Assembly (NCBI GenBank): GCA_045657625.1
Contig: JAZOTM010000001.1
Span: 1 to 64,000 of the forward strand
Reading direction: 5' to 3'
From: JAZOTM01 sp045657625
Lineage (GTDB): Bacteria > Bacillota > Clostridia > Lachnospirales > Lachnospiraceae
Length of the DNA stretch: 64,000 nucleotides
The position numbers and the translations under genes are program-made. The notes beneath the pieces were generated by a model, which worked only from the letters and a program-made list of their open reading frames with translations, was not told the origin of the DNA and did no database searches. Positions 1 through 8,862 of this stretch are shown here, one piece after another (within the stretch, counting starts at the first letter, position 1; each line of letters starts with the position of its first letter).

Positions 1-882
1 ATCGGGTAGAAGTACTCGGATTTTCGTCGTGGTAAGGGCCTTCGCCACCCGACACGGGAGGGTAACGACCTTTATAACGAGATGCAGCAGTCGGGTGTTA
101 TCAATAATACCGCCCTCGTTTACGGACAGATGAATGAGCCACCCGGAGCACGTATGCGTGTGGGTCTGACAGGACTTACCATGGCAGAGTATTTCCGTGA
201 CAAAGGCGGTAAAGACGTATTATTGTTTATTGACAATATTTTCCGTTTTACACAGGCAGGTTCTGAGGTGTCTGCCTTGTTGGGACGTATGCCATCTGCA
301 GTAGGTTACCAGCCTACTCTCCAGACAGAAATGGGTGCATTGCAGGAACGAATCACTTCTACTAAGAATGGTTCTATCACTTCTGTACAGGCAGTATATG
401 TACCGGCGGACGACTTAACAGACCCGGCACCGGCTACCACATTCGCGCATTTGGACGCTACCACCGTATTGGAACGTTCCATCGCCGAACTTGGTATTTA
501 TCCGGCTGTAGATCCTTTGGCATCTACTTCTCGTATTCTGGATCCAAGAATCGTTGGAGAAGAACACTTTAAGGTAGCCAGAGGCGTACAGGAAATTCTG
601 CAGAAATACAAAGAATTACAGGATATCATTGCAATTCTTGGTATGGAAGAACTTTCTGAAGATGATAAATTGGTAGTTAACCGTGCAAGAAAGGTACAGA
701 GATTCTTGTCTCAGCCATTCTTCGTAGCTGGTCAGTTTACCGGTTTGGAAGGAAAGTATGTACCGATTGCAGAAACAATTCGTGGATTTAAGGAAATTCT
801 GGAAGGTAAATTAGACGATGTTCCAGAGCAGTACTTCTTAAATGCTGGTAGCATTGATGAAGTTCGCGCCCGTGTGAAGTAG
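1..882 (+). CDS. atpD: F1 ATP synthase subunit beta, C-terminal part (5' end outside window)
   Basis: Catalytic beta subunit of the F1 sector, which makes or hydrolyses ATP coupled to ion flow through F0 at the membrane. Beta-subunit blocks are clear: TREGNDLY (from base 52), VYGQMNEPPGAR, DNIFRFTQAGSEVSALLGR, DDLTDPAPATTFAHLD and the C-terminal LSEDDKLVVNRARKVQRFL. About 60% of the usual ~465 residues is present. The P-loop lies upstream of the window. Before base 52 the reading frame does not match the family and contains TAG at 7-9, so bases 1-51 look corrupted rather than like a real gene start. The next gene, atpC, starts 10 bases after the stop, as in a standard atp operon. Confidence 0.95.
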
Positions 883-892
883 AGGTGACGTT

Positions 893-1297
893 ATGGCAGA
901 TGAGAAGGTTTTTCAGGTAGAAATCATTACCCCAGACCGTGTGTTTTACACTGGAGAGGCTACTATGATTGAATTTAATACAGAGGCTGGAGAGATTGGT
1001 GTCTACAAGAACCATATCCCTCTCACAACCGTATTAAAGCCTGGTGTCGTAACAATCACCAAGGACACAGAGCAGACCCAGGCAGCAGTTCACGCTGGTT
1101 TTGCCCAAGTATTGGGAGACAAGGTGACATTGCTGGCTGAGATTGCCGAATGGCCGAATGAAATTGATGTTTCAAGAGCGGAAGCAGCAAGAGAACGTGC
1201 TGAAGAGCGTTTGGCAGCTAAGGCTGCAGACCTGGATGTAGCAAGAGCTGAGTTTGCGCTACGGAAAGCCTTAATTCGAATCGATATTGCAAAATAG
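893..1297 (+). CDS. atpC: F1 ATP synthase subunit epsilon
   Basis: Epsilon subunit of the central stalk, which couples rotation to catalysis and can inhibit ATP hydrolysis. At 134 aa it is the normal length. The N-terminal beta-sandwich (about residues 1-85) includes EIITPDRVFYTGEATMIEF and the family signature TEAGEIGVYKNHIPL. The C-terminal helical hairpin (about 90-134) is Ala/Arg/Glu rich. AGGTGA lies just upstream of ATG 893. It is the last gene of the atp operon, with a strong terminator about 30 bases later. Confidence 0.96.
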   Translation: MADEKVFQVEIITPDRVFYTGEATMIEFNTEAGEIGVYKNHIPLTTVLKPGVVTITKDTEQTQAAVHAGFAQVLGDKVTLLAEIAEWPNEIDVSRAEAARERAEERLAAKAADLDVARAEFALRKALIRIDIAK

Positions 1298-1327
1298 CAT
1301 TCGTAAAAGGAATGAAATCAGGAATAG

Positions 1328-1360
1328 AAAAAGGAGTCGCAAAAGTTGCGGCTCCTTTTC
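1328..1360 (+). terminator. Intrinsic terminator of the atp operon
   Basis: AAAAGGAGTCGC (1329-1340) pairs with GCGGCTCCTTTT (1348-1359) with one G-U pair and a 7-base loop, ending in a T-run. It closes the atp operon before the oppositely oriented lipoprotein gene. Confidence 0.85.
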
Positions 1361-1377
1361 TCATGCAAACATATAAA

Positions 1378-1602
1378 TTAATGGACTTGAACGATCATGT
1401 CATACTGAGCTTCTTCTGCCTCCAGCAAGATGTCGTTGTCATTGTTGTATTTCGCGGTGTGATAGAGACCGGAGCGAAATTCCGTTTCTATCTCCTTAGG
1501 GATTTCCAATTCTACTTGTGAAGTATTTTGTCCGCAAGCAGTCATGATCCCGGTGATACCAATGGTGCAAATAATCAAAATGGTTTGTTTTTCTCTTGTC
1601 AT
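1378..1602 (-). CDS. Small predicted lipoprotein, function unknown
   Basis: 74 aa. The N-terminus has basic residues (MTREK), a hydrophobic stretch and a lipobox ending MTAC, with Cys at about residue 23, so export and lipid attachment are expected. The mature part is about 50 acidic residues with no recognised domain. On the minus strand AAGGAGTGAGTAGTT precedes the ATG, a good ribosome site that supports translation. It is convergent with atpC and divergent from the coiled-coil gene at 1855. No homologue was recognised, so no function is proposed. Confidence 0.6.
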   Translation of the reverse strand: MTREKQTILIICTIGITGIMTACGQNTSQVELEIPKEIETEFRSGLYHTAKYNNDNDILLEAEEAQYDMIVQVH

Positions 1603-1854
1603 AACTACTCACTCCTTTCTTATTTTTATTATGGCATGGTTCTCTGAGAAGTGCCATTCGCAATGTTACAAAAAATCACCACTAGAAATTGTGCAAAAAG
1701 ATGTTCCAATCACTACAACTTTCCCACCCCAACCATAGAAATAAGAAAATACATATGTTAAAATAGTAACGTATAGAAATAATTACCGCCAAAAGGGTGA
1801 GTTTTTTGTTTTTTTATAGTAATATGTTAGAGGATTAACGGCGGAGGAATAGTT

Positions 1855-2637
1855 ATGAGTTCTCAAGATCAGGTAGAGAAGGTACTACGGGAGATTCACT
1901 TAATGTTAGCGAATAGCCCTATTTATAATAGTGCAGAGAATAAGGTAGTTATTGATAAAAAGAAGATGTTGGAGCATTTAAACCAACTCAATGTTGCGAT
2001 TTATCAGTTGATGGATGATGCAGAAATCTCTCAGCAGAGTCGTGACAAAGCGGAACGCAATTCCCGAAAAAAGGGAGAAGAGATCATTCATCAAGCAGAA
2101 TTGCAGGCGGAGGATGTGTATGCAGCCTCCATTTTGTATACTAGTGAGGCCTTGCAACGGCTGCAGAATGTGATGCAGGATGCGATGGATTCCTTCCAGG
2201 AGGCTGTCGATAAAGCCAAAAAGGGTATGGAAGAGGAAAAACGACAGGTACGCACCAATCAGTCTGAATTGAAGGGGCAGTTATCTGATTTACAAGATAC
2301 AGAGAAATACGTCAAGATTATTGACGAAGAAAATCGCAAGCTGGAAAAGAAACGAGAGGCAGAGAAAAACGGAAAAGTCGTTCCGGAGCCGTCTCCATAC
2401 GCCGGCTATAAACCGGAGATTAAGCTTAATCCCGAGTATTTTGAAAAGATTGGGGTAGAGTTGGATGACAAAGGGAATCCACTCTATGACGATAAAGGAG
2501 AAGAAATCTCAGAAGAAGATCGGGCCACACTTGAGAAGATGGACCAAGAGGAAGAGAAGCCCGTGGCACCTGAGATTCGCGTGAATTTGGACGCAGAGTA
2601 TTTCCGCTGGATCGAAAAGAAAAAGGGAAAGAAATAG
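1855..2637 (+). CDS. Coiled-coil protein, DivIVA/ATP-synthase-b-like, function unknown
   Basis: 260 aa, highly charged, cytoplasmic, no signal peptide. Residues about 50-180 form a long predicted coiled coil rich in Glu, Lys, Gln and Ala. The C-terminal third contains two related segments, KPEIKLNPEYFEKI and APEIRVNLDAEYFRWI, each a P-E-I-x-(L/V)-N-x-(D/E)-Y-F motif, suggesting a duplicated docking peptide. A strong GGAGG-type site lies about 8 bases before ATG 1855. The general shape recalls DivIVA-type or ATP-synthase-b-like scaffolds, but no specific family is certain. The next gene (aconitase family) begins 42 bases later, so the two may be co-transcribed. Confidence 0.7.
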   Translation: MSSQDQVEKVLREIHLMLANSPIYNSAENKVVIDKKKMLEHLNQLNVAIYQLMDDAEISQQSRDKAERNSRKKGEEIIHQAELQAEDVYAASILYTSEALQRLQNVMQDAMDSFQEAVDKAKKGMEEEKRQVRTNQSELKGQLSDLQDTEKYVKIIDEENRKLEKKREAEKNGKVVPEPSPYAGYKPEIKLNPEYFEKIGVELDDKGNPLYDDKGEEISEEDRATLEKMDQEEEKPVAPEIRVNLDAEYFRWIEKKKGKK

Positions 2638-2679
2638 TCCGTTACATAGGGGTAAATAAACAAAAGAAAGGAAAGTACC

Positions 2680-4953
2680 ATGATTTTACACGATGGTGGA
2701 GCATATCTTGTTCGTGGGAACGAGATTGTGACAGAAAAGGGAGCAGTTGAGGCAAAAGTAGGCAAGGCAGTGACACAGGAGGAAGCAAAGAAAAATACCA
2801 TAGCTTATGGCATTTTAGAAGCGCATAATACCTCCGGCAATATGGAACAATTGGAGATTAAGTTCGATAAACTTACATCTCATGACATTACCTTTGTAGG
2901 TATTATTCAGACCGCTCGTGCATCAGGATTGGAAAAATTTCCGATTCCTTATGTACTTACAAACTGTCACAACAGTTTATGTGCAGTAGGTGGCACCATC
3001 AATGAAGATGATCACATGTTTGGTCTTTCCTGTGCAAAGAAGTACGGTGGAGTTTACGTACCACCTCATCAGGCAGTTATCCATCAGTTTGCCAGAGAAA
3101 TGTTGGCAGGCGGCGGAAAGATGATTTTGGGATCTGATTCTCATACCCGTTACGGTGCCCTTGGAACTATGGCTGTAGGAGAAGGTGGACCGGAGCTTGT
3201 AAAACAGTTATTAAATAAAACTTACGATATCAAAATGCCGGGCGTTGTAGGTATTTACATGACCGGATCTTTACAGAAGGGTGTAGGTCCTCAGGACGTG
3301 GCACTTGCGATTATTGGTGAAGTATTTGCCAATGGTTATGTAAAAAATAAAGTAATGGAATTTGTGGGACCGGGTGTTTCAAACCTTAGCGTAGATACAC
3401 GTATCGGTATTGACGTTATGACTACAGAGACCACATGTTTATCTTCTATTTGGCGTACTGACGATAAGGTGCGTGAATTCTATGATATTCATGGACGTGT
3501 AGAAGAATACAAAGAATTGAATCCGGGCGAAGTAGCTTACTATGACGGAATGATTGAAATTGACTTATCTCAGATTAAGCCGATGATTGCGATGCCATTC
3601 CATCCAAGCAACACATATACCATCGAAGAGTTAAACAGAAACTTAATGGATATCTTGGATGATTGTGAAAAACGTGCACAGGTAAGTTTCGATGGCGCTG
3701 TGGATTTAGACTTAAAGAGCAAGGTGAGAAACGGTCGCTTATACGTAGATCAGGGTATCATCGCAGGATGTGCCGGTGGTGGTTTTGAGAATATTTGCGA
3801 TGCAGCAGATATCTTAGATGGAGCATCCATCGGACCGGATGAATTTACATTAAGCGTATATCCGGCAAGTACTCCAATTTATATGGAATTATTAAAGAAT
3901 GGTGCAGCAGCAAAGATTATGCAGACCGGTGCTATCTTAAAAACTGCATTCTGTGGACCATGTTTTGGTGCCGGAGATACACCTGCAAATAATGCATTTT
4001 CTATTCGTCATTCCACCAGAAACTTCCCGAACAGAGAAGGATCTAAGGTACAGAATGGACAGGTGGCTTCTGTTGCACTTATGGATGCGCGTTCTATCGC
4101 TGCAACTGCAGCAAATAAGGGATATTTAATACCTGCAACAGATATGGATGTGAACTATACAAAACCGAAATACTTCTTTGACAAGACCATCTATGAGAAT
4201 CGTGTCTTTGATAGCAAGGGTGTAGCAGATCCATCGGTAGAAGTTCAGTTTGGACCAAATATCAAGGATTGGCCGGCAATGAGAGATTTACCGGAGAACT
4301 TAGTATTAAAGGTAGTATCGGAGATTCATGATCCGGTAACGACTACCGACGAGTTGATTCCATCCGGAGAGACTTCTTCTTACCGTTCAAATCCTTTAGG
4401 ACTTGCAGAGTTCGCATTGTCTCGTAAGGATCCTGCATACGTAGGAAGAGCAAAAGAAGTACAGGTTGCAGAAAAGGCCTTAGAAGAAGGAAAAGATCCG
4501 ATTGCAGCACTTCCGGAAATGGAAGAAGCATGGAAAGCAATTACCGCTACCTTCCCACAGGTGACCATGGACACCGTAGGCATCGGAAGCACTATTTTTG
4601 CAGTAAAACCGGGTGATGGATCTGCAAGAGAACAGGCTGCATCCTGTCAGAAGGTACTTGGTGGTTGGGCAAACGTTGCCAATGAATATGCGACCAAGAG
4701 ATATCGCAGCAACTTAATCAACTGGGGTATGTTGCCATTCTTGATTCCGGAAGGAGATTTGCCTTTCGAAAATGGAGACTACTTATTTGTTCCGAACATT
4801 CGAAACATCATTGAAGAGAACCAGTCTGATGTTGTAGCTTATGTTGTAAAAGATGGAGCTTGCAAAGAGTTCCATATGGGACTTGGGGACCTTACGGATG
4901 ATGAAAGAGAAATCATTCGCAAGGGCTGCTTGATTAATTATTACAGAGGATAA
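2680..4953 (+). CDS. Aconitase-family hydratase (YbhJ-like)
   Basis: 757 aa, aconitase superfamily, expected to carry a labile [4Fe-4S] cluster and catalyse a hydro-lyase/isomerase reaction. The three cluster cysteines are intact: Cys364 (IIAGCAGGGFE), Cys425 and Cys428 (CGPCFGAGD). Other family blocks are LGSDSHTRYGALGT, STRNFPNREGSKV in the position of aconitase SFNRNF, and a C-terminal swivel domain ending GCLINYYRG. The divergent N-terminus resembles E. coli YbhJ-type hydratases more than AcnA/AcnB or LeuC, so citrate/isocitrate may not be the substrate. No citrate synthase or isocitrate dehydrogenase gene is nearby. Transcription with the coiled-coil gene upstream is plausible. Confidence 0.85.
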   Translation: MILHDGGAYLVRGNEIVTEKGAVEAKVGKAVTQEEAKKNTIAYGILEAHNTSGNMEQLEIKFDKLTSHDITFVGIIQTARASGLEKFPIPYVLTNCHNSLCAVGGTINEDDHMFGLSCAKKYGGVYVPPHQAVIHQFAREMLAGGGKMILGSDSHTRYGALGTMAVGEGGPELVKQLLNKTYDIKMPGVVGIYMTGSLQKGVGPQDVALAIIGEVFANGYVKNKVMEFVGPGVSNLSVDTRIGIDVMTTETTCLSSIWRTDDKVREFYDIHGRVEEYKELNPGEVAYYDGMIEIDLSQIKPMIAMPFHPSNTYTIEELNRNLMDILDDCEKRAQVSFDGAVDLDLKSKVRNGRLYVDQGIIAGCAGGGFENICDAADILDGASIGPDEFTLSVYPASTPIYMELLKNGAAAKIMQTGAILKTAFCGPCFGAGDTPANNAFSIRHSTRNFPNREGSKVQNGQVASVALMDARSIAATAANKGYLIPATDMDVNYTKPKYFFDKTIYENRVFDSKGVADPSVEVQFGPNIKDWPAMRDLPENLVLKVVSEIHDPVTTTDELIPSGETSSYRSNPLGLAEFALSRKDPAYVGRAKEVQVAEKALEEGKDPIAALPEMEEAWKAITATFPQVTMDTVGIGSTIFAVKPGDGSAREQAASCQKVLGGWANVANEYATKRYRSNLINWGMLPFLIPEGDLPFENGDYLFVPNIRNIIEENQSDVVAYVVKDGACKEFHMGLGDLTDDEREIIRKGCLINYYRG

Positions 4954-4966
4954 CCAGGGGAAATTA

Positions 4967-6295
4967 ATGGAAGAAAAAGAACTTCAGGAAAAAACTACAG
5001 AGTCAACAAGCAAATGGGGACAATCCGACCTTTTTCCAAAACCATTACCGGCTATTGGATTAATGGTGTTCCTCACGTTCTGTGCCTGTATCCTGGTCTT
5101 TTTCTTCCTTTTTCGTTATCAAGGCTTTACGGAAGGATGGGCCAAACTCTTTCATGTATTACAACCCATCGTCTTTGGTACGGTGATTGCCTATTTGGTC
5201 AATCCTTTTGAAAAGTTCTTTGAAAAAAAGATACTGACTTATGGTGAAAAAAAGGGAAAAACCGGAGAAAAGTTCAAAAAGCTGGCCCGCTATTTGGGTA
5301 TTACCTGTGGACTTTTGGTTTTCTTAGCCATTGTGATTGGTACGATTTCCATTGTGATTCCGCGTTTGGTGAGCACTATATTTGGCTTGGTGGAAAATCT
5401 GCCAAATCAGATTGAAACGTTGCGTATATGGTTGGAGGAGCAAACGGATAATCCGGCGGTAGCGAATACGGTAGCCGGAAACTTATCCATTATCACCAAC
5501 TTTTTGGAAAATTGGTTTGAGGAAAACATTGTACCGGAGATTAAGACGTATATAGCTTCCTTTACCACAAGTATTATGAATTTTTTCCGTGGCATGTTGA
5601 ATTTAATCATTGGCTTCATTGTTGCGGTGTATATTTTAACCAGCAAAGAAAAATTTGCAGGTCAATTTAAAAAAGTTGTTTATGCCTTTATTCCGGTGCA
5701 CTACGGGAATAAGGTGATTCGTATCTTCCGGAAATCCAATGAGATTTTTGGCGGATTTATTGTAGGAAAGATTATTGATTCTTTGATTATTGGGATCATC
5801 GCATTTGTGGTACTCAGTCTTATGAAACTGCCATATGCAGTGCTTTTGGCCACAATTGTTGGGGTGACAAATATTATCCCGTTATTTGGACCGTTTATCG
5901 GTGCAGTACCGTGTTTGATAATTTTGGTATTGGAAAATCCATTGCATGCTTTAAGTTTTTTGGTTTTTATCATTATCTTGCAGCAGGTGGATGGCAATAT
6001 CATTGGCCCGAAGATTTTGGGAAGTTCCACGGGGCTTTCTTCCTTCTGGGTAATTTTTGCCATTTTAATAGGTGGCGGATTCTTTGGTGTCCCGGGTATG
6101 TTACTGGGAGTGCCGGTGTTTGCCGTTATTTATTATTTGATTGAAAGATGGATTGCATTCCGTTTACATCGAAAAAATCTGCCTTTAAGTACAGCTGATT
6201 ATGTACAGGCAGTAAAAATAGATAGCAAAACAAATGAAATTATATATCCGGAGAATATCTTCGAAGAAGAATTGGATCAAATTGAGAATGAATAA
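4967..6295 (+). CDS. AI-2E family (PerM/YtvI-like) membrane transporter
   Basis: 442 aa integral membrane protein. The order of segments fits the family: cytoplasmic N-terminus, TM about 28-50, TM about 65-80, a third TM near 115-135, a soluble insert of about 65 residues, then a C-terminal bundle of four or five helices. The C-terminal bundle includes GFIVGKIIDSLIIGII, IPLFGPFIGAVPC and the family signature IGPKILGSSTGLSSFW. Members export small molecules or act as Na+/H+ antiporters, and the substrate here cannot be told from sequence. It starts 13 bases after the hydratase gene and is followed 24 bases later by the TPR-ATPase gene. Confidence 0.88.
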   Translation: MEEKELQEKTTESTSKWGQSDLFPKPLPAIGLMVFLTFCACILVFFFLFRYQGFTEGWAKLFHVLQPIVFGTVIAYLVNPFEKFFEKKILTYGEKKGKTGEKFKKLARYLGITCGLLVFLAIVIGTISIVIPRLVSTIFGLVENLPNQIETLRIWLEEQTDNPAVANTVAGNLSIITNFLENWFEENIVPEIKTYIASFTTSIMNFFRGMLNLIIGFIVAVYILTSKEKFAGQFKKVVYAFIPVHYGNKVIRIFRKSNEIFGGFIVGKIIDSLIIGIIAFVVLSLMKLPYAVLLATIVGVTNIIPLFGPFIGAVPCLIILVLENPLHALSFLVFIIILQQVDGNIIGPKILGSSTGLSSFWVIFAILIGGGFFGVPGMLLGVPVFAVIYYLIERWIAFRLHRKNLPLSTADYVQAVKIDSKTNEIIYPENIFEEELDQIENE

Positions 6296-6319
6296 GTTGC
6301 AGCAAAGGGAGAGTGCTGT

Positions 6320-8842
6320 TTGAGATTTGAGGTGACAAGATTGGATCGAAACGAAAGCAAACAGAAATTAGAAGAATTAAAACAGTTGGTTGACGAAGGA
6401 AAGTTGGAAGAAGCTGCAGAATATGCAGATGATATCAACTGGAAAAAAGTGAAAAACATCAATCTCATGGTGAAGGCCGGAGAGGTCTACACAGAATGTG
6501 AACGCTTTGACGATGCTCGAGAAATCTTATTAATGGCATATGATCGTTCTCCCATCGGACGCATGATTATCTATCGTTTGGCAGAAATTGCCATTCGAAC
6601 CAAGAATGTGGAAGAAGCGTTAGAGTATTATGATGAGTTCGTGGACATTGCGCCCCACGATAGTCGTAAATATGTATTACGTTACGAAATTTTACAGATG
6701 CAAGGAGCATCTTTAGAAGAAAAAATTCAGCTATTAGAAGAAATGAAGGAAGCAGAATATACTGAAAAATGGGCATTTGAATTGGCTTATTTGTATCACA
6801 AAGCCAATATGACCGAGCAGTGTATAGAGGCTTGCGATGAATTGGTATTGTGGTTCGGTGATGGGCCATATGTGGAAAAGGCTTTGGAACTGAAGATGTT
6901 GTATCAGCCGCTGAATAAGATTCAGGAGCAAAAATACAGAGATTTTCATATGAAAAAGCAGGGAATCAATCCGGCAGAAACCGTGGAGGTACGTCCTCAC
7001 GAAAAGCTGGAGTCCGGTGAGATTATCAATGAAACCATGCGAATTCCGGATATCAACTTTAATACCGGAAAATTCAATACCGTAAATCTGCAAAAAGAGT
7101 TGGCCAAGAGTATGCAACAAATTGCAGAAGCTACGGAAAAAGGAGAAATCAATGACACCATGGATAATATTAAAAAGATGGTGGAAGAGATTCCTTATTT
7201 ACAGATTACCAAGGAAGAAGAGCCGGAGCAGGATATTTCCATGGTAACAGATGAAGAAATTGACTCCAATATCAATGAGCAATTTCAGGAATATTTGGCA
7301 GAAAATCAAGATGGACAAATGAGTTTGTTGGTTCCGGAAGGAACACCTACAGTGCCTCAGATTACAGGACAGATTAGTATTGATGAAATCCTGGCAGAGT
7401 GGGAAAGAACCAAACGTGCGGCAGAAGCAGCTATGGCAGATGCAGAGCAGAAAAAGCTGGAAAATGCCAAAGCGAAAGCCTTGCAAGAAGCGGAAGATAT
7501 TATGGAGCGTTTGGCAGGTGTCATTCCACAATTGAATGCGGGGTTGACCCCTCACGAGTTGCTGGAGCAGGAATACACCAAAAACTTAACGGAATTATCC
7601 AAAAAGGATGAAAAAGCAGCCGGAGAATATGTGGCCAGCGTAAATGATATTCTGCAGCAGGAAATTGAACGCTTAACAGAGCATATGGCGGAAGAGCCAA
7701 CAGCAGGAGAACCGGTTTCCATGGCAGAAGCACTGACATCCGTGGAAACACCGATGATGGAGACCGAGATGCCGAAATTTGCTGAAGAAGTGGAAGAATT
7801 ACAGGATTCCCAAGAACCGGAGGAACCGGTGGTGGAAGCTGTTTATTGGAGCCCGCAAAATCTTCAGGAATTGGATATGGAAGAAGCCTTAAAGGCGCCA
7901 AAGAAAGAAATTCATCCTTTTGTAGCACCACAGATTACCAAGGAGGGTGTAGAAATTCCATTTACACCGATTACAATGGCAACCGCAGATTTGCCGGATG
8001 TGACAGAAGCCTTGGATGACTTGCTAAAAGAAGAAAAGAAGGAAGAAATTCCGGAAATCAACGAAGTGGAAGTGCCGGAAATTGAATTACCACCGGAGCT
8101 TACAGAAGAACAACGAGAAAGTCTTTCTTATTTTGCAGATGTACGCGGTTTGGAAGAACAGTTGGAAAAATGCGTGAAAAACGTAGCAATGCACTTGCAG
8201 GAAGATGCCCATGCAACCCGCGGCAATGTATTGATTCAAGGTGCAGCAGGCAATGGAAAAACGACCTTAGCTACCAATTTAATCAAAGCGGTACAAAAGG
8301 AAGTTGGAAAACCAAACCAGAAATTCGGAAAGATTTCTGCAGAATCTTTGAACAACAAAGATATTCCGGAATTGTTAAAGCATGTGGCCGGCGGTGTTCT
8401 TATGATTGAAGAAGCCGGAGAAATCAGTCACGAAGCAGCTGTTCGTTTATCTCTTTGCATGGAAAGCGATAACAGCGGTGTATTGATTATGATGGAAGAT
8501 ACAAAGCGGGGCTTACATCGTGCCTTGTCTCAAGATAGTTCCTTTGCTGCGAAGTTTACGGAAAAAATTGTGATTCCGGCCTTTAGCAGTGATGAGTTGG
8601 TAGCCTTTGGTAAAACCTATGCATTAGAGCAGGGCTATGAAATTGAGGAAATGGCAATTTTAGCATTGTACGATCGCATCAGTCGAATTCAGCGATTGGA
8701 CAAGGATACCACAGTCGTGGAAGTAAAAGATATTGTGGATGAAGCAATTGCTAAAGCGGAACGGATTGGTTTCCGTAATTTGTTTACATCCAGAAAAACA
8801 AATGGGGACTACGCAGTTCTTAGAGAAAAAGACTTTGCATAA
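6320..8842 (+). CDS. TPR protein with C-terminal P-loop ATPase domain
   Basis: 840 aa, predicted cytoplasmic. Residues about 15-210 form tetratricopeptide-like helical repeats (LVDEGKLEEAAEYADDINW, ALEYYDEFVDIAPHD). Residues about 280-600 are a very acidic, low-complexity, coiled-coil linker. Residues about 610-840 form an AAA-like ATPase with Walker A GAAGNGKTT (641-649, Lys647) and Walker B-like GGVLMIEEAGEI (Glu697/Glu698). The start is TTG at 6320 behind AAAGGGAG, as no in-frame ATG fits better. The adjacent glgB starts 20 bases downstream. The exact job is unknown; this looks like a clostridial helicase-loader or scaffold-like ATPase. Confidence 0.75.
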   Translation: MRFEVTRLDRNESKQKLEELKQLVDEGKLEEAAEYADDINWKKVKNINLMVKAGEVYTECERFDDAREILLMAYDRSPIGRMIIYRLAEIAIRTKNVEEALEYYDEFVDIAPHDSRKYVLRYEILQMQGASLEEKIQLLEEMKEAEYTEKWAFELAYLYHKANMTEQCIEACDELVLWFGDGPYVEKALELKMLYQPLNKIQEQKYRDFHMKKQGINPAETVEVRPHEKLESGEIINETMRIPDINFNTGKFNTVNLQKELAKSMQQIAEATEKGEINDTMDNIKKMVEEIPYLQITKEEEPEQDISMVTDEEIDSNINEQFQEYLAENQDGQMSLLVPEGTPTVPQITGQISIDEILAEWERTKRAAEAAMADAEQKKLENAKAKALQEAEDIMERLAGVIPQLNAGLTPHELLEQEYTKNLTELSKKDEKAAGEYVASVNDILQQEIERLTEHMAEEPTAGEPVSMAEALTSVETPMMETEMPKFAEEVEELQDSQEPEEPVVEAVYWSPQNLQELDMEEALKAPKKEIHPFVAPQITKEGVEIPFTPITMATADLPDVTEALDDLLKEEKKEEIPEINEVEVPEIELPPELTEEQRESLSYFADVRGLEEQLEKCVKNVAMHLQEDAHATRGNVLIQGAAGNGKTTLATNLIKAVQKEVGKPNQKFGKISAESLNNKDIPELLKHVAGGVLMIEEAGEISHEAAVRLSLCMESDNSGVLIMMEDTKRGLHRALSQDSSFAAKFTEKIVIPAFSSDELVAFGKTYALEQGYEIEEMAILALYDRISRIQRLDKDTTVVEVKDIVDEAIAKAERIGFRNLFTSRKTNGDYAVLREKDFA

Positions 8843-8862
8843 TGAGGCGGGAGGATTGAGCT

